Assembly: GCA_016808115.1 (NCBI GenBank)
Contig: JAEQBH010003953.1
Coordinates: 186,001-250,000, forward strand
Direction of reading: 5' to 3'
DNA length: 64,000 nucleotides
From: Tetrastigma voinierianum
Lineage: Eukaryota > Streptophyta > Magnoliopsida > Vitales > Vitaceae
Shown here piece after piece: positions 58,921 to 64,000 of this stretch. The notes beneath the pieces are model-generated. The model was not told the origin of the DNA, did not search any database, and was given only the letters and a program-made list of their open reading frames with translations. Numbering within the stretch: the stretch's first letter is position 1; each line of letters opens with the position of its first letter. The translations under genes were made by a program, and so were the position numbers.

Positions 58921-60240
58921 TTATTTGGAGATGACTGTAGATGGATTTGGATAGCAATGATTGAAAGTGGAACAAAATTAAGGATTAGAAGCACAAAAAC
59001 TCATTTTGGACAAAGGCAACAATGCTACCAATCAGCATGCACCTCACTGAAGCTTGTGAGTGGGGCAAACGGGCCCCCAAAACTTCGTTTCTAATGGGGT
59101 CTGGACCAATGACCTATAGTTTGGAGGTAAGTTCCTCAACACCATGCTAGCCCCCCCGCCTCCTCGATTTTTTACGCCACTCAATTTTATTTTCCTGTTC
59201 GCCACTGTCACGTACGCTATCTCAGAGTGTCCCAACACCAAACAAAGCCCTAGAACTAATCGACAACAAGGTAGCATCCTAATGCTTGAATATGCATAAA
59301 CAGACAACAAGTGTAACACCCCAGTGTTACCCAAGAGTGCCCTAACGCTTGAATATGCAAAAATAGACAGCAAGGGTAGCGCCCTAATGCTACCTAAGAG
59401 CGCCCCAGCACACGAGTGGGTAGCAAGGGGAGCACCCCTAGCACTACCTAGCGCCGCCTAAAGCTACGTTGTGGATCTAAACCCATAAATTAACAAATTC
59501 GGTCATTTTTAAGCTCACAAGAGAGAAGACTATAAAGAGACATTTTTAGGGTTTTAAAAGGAGCTTTTGTTGAAGCAAATTGCCTTGGGAACGAAGGGGA
59601 GAACACAAGAGAAGCAAAAGGGACAATCAATTCGCCATTGGAGAATGAAATTCAAGAAAACAAAGTCCAACTAATTCCTAATCTTGTTCTTATTTCTCTC
59701 TCCTTTATCAAACATGTTTATTCTGCTTAAGCTCGGGATTCGTTGTTTGATTCAAGACATTTCATAACCATTTTCTGTAGGAGATCGACAATGTATCATT
59801 TGAATTCCTACCTATTTCCATGGAACTCCATCAACCCAATTGCTAAACTATTGGGATTTGTGTTGTGAATAAATCTAGTTATTTATTCATTGGCGCTATT
59901 GATTTTATTCTATTACGATTTGCAAGGATCATATCATTGTCGAATGGACCAGCTGGTAAAACTCAAAGAGAGCCACTCAACTTAATCCAAGTCAGACAGA
60001 TAGATTCCATAAGGACCGGGAAGGTGATCGATTTTCTATATACCATAGTTACATAACGGCAAGGAATCAAAGGTAGATTTACGAAATCGATGAGTCCAAA
60101 ACTCATTAGATTTTTAATCGCAGTTTTCTCGAGTTTATAATGAGAATAACGTCAATTGTCTCGTTAAACCGATAATTTGAATCAAATTTCCACTATAGAA
60201 AATACAAATGTAAAATCAATTGCACAAAAATCATAAGAAA
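58921..60240. other. Unclassified stretch with a 63 bp tandem repeat
   Basis: At 59284-59409 two 63 bp units begin CTTGAATATGCA and contain AGACA.CAAG.GTA.C.CCC..A.TG.TACC. After a possible TATA box (ACTATAAAGAG, about 59528) the text looks like retrotransposon LTR leader (59640-60060), but no borders were found. ORFs of 60-110 codons show no family resemblance. Confidence 0.4.
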
Positions 60241-60439
60241 TCAGCCTTCAGTAGCATTGAAGCCAAAACTGGAACTTAAGCCGCAACAGGAAATGCAGTT
60301 TCCAGCAATTCTAAGTCACGACCTCAACAAATTTGGCTTTGAAGAAGAAAATGAAGAGTGAATAAGTGAAGTCGTGGACTGGCATAGTGAGCCGAGACAA
60401 AATATGACTCGTCAGAATAAAGAAGCAATAAATGAAGAA

Positions 60440-61580
60440 GTTCATGTCGCGACATCATCAGAACGCCGACACCAAACTGAGATAAATTGAAGCCAGATAC
60501 CACCAATGAGGTCGCACAAGGAGTCGACTACAGTTTCACAAGAAATGTTCTTCTCAAGTAAATGAAGTCGCAAATCAATTTTGAAAGAAAGGACTCGAGG
60601 TCGCGATATCGACAAAGAATCAAGGTGCTGAAGTCGCAAACAAACCCAAATCGTGACTCCACCAAGAATTAATGATGAAGCGTATATGTCGCGACATCAC
60701 TTCAGGCTCACAGTAATGAAACTAGCGCATAATGGCGTGTGTAATAATCGAATAGGTCATACAAAATATTTTCAAAGAGACTAAACATGAGGTCATGAAG
60801 GGGCTAGAACAGATAGAGACATTCAACACAATCGTAAAATGTCGCGACGCCCTTAGTGGTCGCAGATCAACTCCGCAGTGTATCGTGGCCGCGACATCAT
60901 GCAAGGGTCGCGACACACATAATATGGTCTCGACGCATCTTCAAAGAGGTCGCCATATGATCACAGATAACAGCTGGTCACAACATCACCGCGAAAGTAT
61001 CATGGCTGCGACGCTCTTCTCGTATTTGGACAATAAAGCATAAAGAATGGAGGTCGCTATTATCACGAATAAGGTCATGACATCATATCCAATAGATGCC
61101 GTAAGAAAGTCACCGACAAATAGCAAAAGCTTCCACGACATCAAAAGAGCCTACGCTATAACATTGAAGTCGCGGACGTAATCACGTCGCACCTTTAACA
61201 GAGCTCACAATGCGTAGTTGCGAAGTCGCTGACGGCCATCCGCTGGTCGCGACATCAATTATAGCGAATGAAGGTCACGACACGATCGTCACCGGTCGCG
61301 ACATCGATCCAAGAGATGTTGAAGGTAAGTCGCTGACCGTGATAAGCTTCGCTACGCATCGGTCAGAACGGTCGCTGACGCCCATCAGTCGCGACATCAA
61401 AAGAGGGCCCGCCAATCCGTAAAGCGTGAAGTCGCTGACGCCCGATCAGTTTCGCGACATCAAAAGAGCTTATAAGCAGAACAACAAAGTCGCGACGTGA
61501 AAGAAAGAGGTCGCCGATTATCATCAAGGTCACGATAAAACAAAATGAGTCACCGCTGGCTACGAACAAACAAATGGGCC
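60440..61580 (+). repeat. TCGCGACATC motif array
   Basis: At least 13 near-copies of GTCGCGACATC or GTCGCGACG lie in about 1.1 kb, for example near 60448, 60600, 60688, 60840, 60906, 61243, 61292, 61388, 61452 and 61490, plus variants (GTCACGAC, GTCGCTGACG). Spacing is irregular, 30-110 bp. The core TCGCGA is palindromic and CpG-rich. It lies within 1.2 kb upstream of a TATA box. Confidence 0.8.
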
Positions 61581-61631
61581 ACGACGAAATCACAAAATAG
61601 TGCATCGGTTGTGTGGCCCAACTTCCAAACC

Positions 61632-61640
61632 CTATAAATA
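61632..61640 (+). promoter_or_regulatory. TATA box of the Athila-type LTR
   Basis: ACCCTATAAATACGCTG fits a plant TATA box. The transcript would begin near 61665 and run through the long U5 to the PBS and gag. Confidence 0.6.
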
Positions 61641-63585
61641 CGCTGTACCGCTTATCAAGAAAAGCAACTCGCGACTCGTGAAGAGGTCTGTGTAGTCAAG
61701 GCTCGTGGTATTTTAATTTTTGTTTCTTTTTCTTTGCTACTATTTTGTATTAGATTAGAGTAGTATTGTTATGTCATTCAATTTCGGATTCGGGAGTTAG
61801 TTGTTGAAGTCAAGCCGAATGCGTAATGTTATTTTCTTTCAAATTACCGTCTGTCTGTTTAAGTCCAAACAAATTTTGGAATCAACCCCAGCTTGACAGA
61901 TAGTTCTTTTGACTCGAGCTACCGTGGCGGTAATGAAGTAATTTAGAATCCCAGCCTTCCGTGGTCATCTCCGTTGTTAGAATTTATCTTTTCAGAAATT
62001 TATCGAGCCCATCAACTTCAGCCTAACTGCCACATGGTTTATCAAGTTGTATCCGATCCAAATATTAGTGTCCTATAATTGTACTGGATTGCTTCATGCT
62101 CGATTTCCAAAATTCTCCGAGCACTACGTATAACATTCCCCAGAGTATCAATGAATTCATGGGTATGCGAACCTAATATTTGGGACGACGGGTTAGAATT
62201 TAATCGATAAATCTTCTCACTCTGAAACCGAGAATGAGTTGAATGATCATCAATTAAAATGAATGTAGAGTTCGCTCGATTCAAATCAAGGAGTTCAATC
62301 CGTGTTAGTTGCTAGGGGATCTAATCAAGAAAGAATGAATCGTTCCAATTTTGAGGATGAGAAATTTAAAGATAGTGTAAACCCATGCTTAGCCTATGTC
62401 TTAGAGCTAAGGTTTACAAGCCTATGTTCTGGGAACGGTGACAAAGAAAATACCCAACAAGGCAACTCGTATTAAGAGTTATCTAATCCTCTCGCTTTAG
62501 AAAGAAAACAGAAGATTAGATGATGAAATATGTCATTAAGGAGAGATCCACATGGCATTACCTTCTTCCCTCGACTCCGACTAAATCAAGTTCATAGCAG
62601 CATAGTGGGAGCTCTGCACTGACAAGCCTTACACAAATGTATTTTCAATGTCTCTTTAAAAGCTAGAACTGATCGCACTAATTTCTTTAATTTTTTTTAT
62701 TTTAGTTTAAGCATTATTTCATTTTGTTCTAGTTTACATATCCTTATTCTTTCATTACTTTCAAGGTTGTTAGGGATATATCAATTGCAAATCATAGTCC
62801 AACAAGATAGCCTGAGTAGTCGTGGTAGCTTGATCGAGAATTCCTTGAGACTTTTCGGATCGATATCCGACTTAATCCACTTTATTACTTGTCGATTCAG
62901 ACACTTGCGTAATCATGGATCAAAACCAAAGAAACGATCTAATTTTAAGAACCCACTTTAATCAAAAGAAATTGTAAAGAAATATAACAACAAGCTTTCA
63001 CGATTACGGATATGACAATAGTCCCATGGTAATAATGCTATAAATTTGTCTTGATGTTTTGATCCTAAATACTCATACTTTACTATGGAAAAGAGAAACA
63101 AAGCTTTGAGCTAGTCAACAAGTCCTGTCAGAAGGTTCTTATTATTATTTCTCATTAATCTACAAGGATCTAAAGATGACTAGAGGAAGAGGAATAAGAA
63201 ATTGTTGTCAAAAGTATGGAAGTTGAGATTGCATATATTCACCTCAAGAATAGCAATGGTAGTGAATTAACATCAATTTGGGGGCTTAAAGGAATTCAAT
63301 TCACTAGGGGATATTAATGAATCTACCATTGGTGTTAACTCTTGTGTTTGCAGCATTCGTTGCCATTTCATTATTATTTACTTGGTTTGATTTTTAGTGT
63401 CATTATATTCCAAACCCTCGTGACTAAGTGGAGCTTAAATAACCAAGTGTTTTAGTAATTGAGGTAATTGTTTGTTAGGTAAAATTGCTTCCTTGAGGGA
63501 CGATATCTGGACTTATTTGTCTACTATATTACTTAAACATTCCGTGCGCTTGCGGTAGAATCGCGTGTGTTAAAACCGTTACCAA

Positions 63586-63608
63586 GTTTTTGGCGTCGCT
63601 AGGGAATA
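63586..63608 (+). promoter_or_regulatory. Athila-type primer binding site
   Basis: GTTTTTGGCGTCGCTAGGGA resembles the TTTTTGGCGCCGTTGCCGGGGA site of Athila-type elements, with a few changes. It lies directly after the LTR end. Confidence 0.75.
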
Positions 63609-63779
63609 AAGGCTTAATTAATTAATATCACAACGAAATGAAGTTCTGTTAATTTACTCATTTTTTTTCAATTTGCAGCTTGGATTGCAGGTTACAAGTT
63701 TATGCCCAAAGGAATGAACTTTCAATTAGTTCCTTTGGATTTTTAGAGATAGAATGTACTTTTTTGGCTTATAAAACAA

Positions 63780-64000
63780 AGTAAGGAAACTAAAATAGCT
63801 GAACAACAAAATGGAGAGCAGCATACTCTCTGTGATTACCAGAAGCCAGTTGTAACAGACAACTACTCTGAAATCATAAGGCTAGTTTGATTGCTATGTT
63901 TCAACAACAACAACAACAGCTTGGAGAGTATCCAAATCCATCGTTCTTACTTCTTAGAGCTCTTTGACTTGGCATAGTGAAAATAAATGGAGGAGAGTAT
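63780..64000 (+). pseudogene. Athila-type gag, N-terminal part (runs off the window)
   Basis: Across two frames: TLCDYQKPVVTDNYSEIIR (63822-63880), a Gln-rich stretch MFQQQQQQLGEYPNPS (63897-63945) and L.LG.VKINGGE at the edge. These correspond to blocks in Gag of plant Athila-like elements (a LxDY..P.V.xNYSxI start and an MVQQQQFGG..P..DPN block). There are stops and at least one shift within 200 bp, so it is already broken. No pol is visible. Confidence 0.6.

Larger units (their letters stand above)
60240..63584 (+). repeat. Athila-type LTR (left border unknown)
   Basis: The right end is certain: CTTGAGGGACGATATCTGGACTTATT..GTGCGCTTGCGGTAGAATCGCG..ACCA, the conserved 3' end of Athila/Tat-class LTRs, followed by the PBS. 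A TATA box is at 61632-61640. Upstream is a TCGCGA-rich array; downstream (61740-63580) lies a long AT-rich R/U5 region without genes. The minus-strand ORF 62284-62042 (80 codons) has no known relative and is probably chance. Confidence 0.65.

Noticed and set aside
60440..61580. CRISPR-like array
   Set aside because: The repeats are short, irregularly spaced and variable, and the context is a plant LTR.
62042..62284. Minus-strand ORF of 80 codons with ordinary composition
   Set aside because: No recognised family, lies in the U5 part of an LTR, and has no sign of promoter or conservation that I can see.
1..64000. tRNA or rRNA genes
   Set aside because: Only tRNA-complementary primer binding sites of retrotransposons were found; no cloverleaf or rRNA core sequence was recognised.

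Overview
The window looks like nuclear heterochromatin of a flowering plant. Everything I can classify is retrotransposon or DNA-transposon sequence: Ty1/copia, Ty3/gypsy (an Athila/Tat-type element, a CRM-like element and long TGTAACACC-type LTRs) and two small hAT-like elements. I found no intact host gene, tRNA, rRNA or CRISPR array. Nearly every reading frame is broken. The species cannot be named from the sequence.

Backbone: three copies of one degenerate copia element lie head to tail, separated by two copies of the same spacer. Copia A (only its 3' end, 4688 to about 5310) is followed by spacer 1 (5317-10500), copia B (10501 to about 19842), spacer 2 (19843-48888, swollen by insertions) and copia C (48889-58112). 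The last copy is not followed by the spacer. This is what unequal recombination between two neighbouring copia copies would leave. B and C share a deletion of most of the integrase, so the parent was already defective.

Insertions after the duplication can be dated because the sister copy keeps an empty site. They are: an antisense gypsy ending at 4687 in copia A; a 3.8 kb LTR at 12612-16408 (TSD CGAGC) and an antisense copia solo LTR at 16641-18245 (TSD CTCAC) in copia B; a 284 bp MITE (22707-22990) and a Tat-type gypsy at 23235-47081 (TSD AAAAC) in spacer 2; and in copia C a 719 bp hAT-like element (49576-50294, 8 bp TSD), an antisense LTR at 51418-54288 (TSD CACAC) and an LTR at 54479-56155.

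The Tat element is about 23.8 kb, and about 12 kb once its own guests are removed. It has 748/753 bp LTRs, a PBS, gag, protease-linked region, RT, RNase H, integrase, a GC-rich tandem repeat region, an antisense ORF, a PPT and the 3' LTR. One long LTR (24185-33234) interrupts its gag and is itself interrupted by a CRM-like gypsy (26735-32851). A second, antisense LTR (35466 to about 38450) interrupts pol ahead of RT.

Right flank: an antisense copia 3' end (58130-58920), unclassified sequence with a 63 bp tandem repeat, then a long Athila-type LTR ending at 63584. That LTR has a TCGCGA-rich array upstream of a TATA box and is followed by a PBS and the start of gag running off the window.

Caution: between duplicated copies, AT-rich tracts are almost identical, including long A/T runs, whereas C/G-rich tracts differ heavily with many one-base indels at CC and GG. 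Part of the apparent frameshifting may therefore be a sequence-quality effect rather than age.
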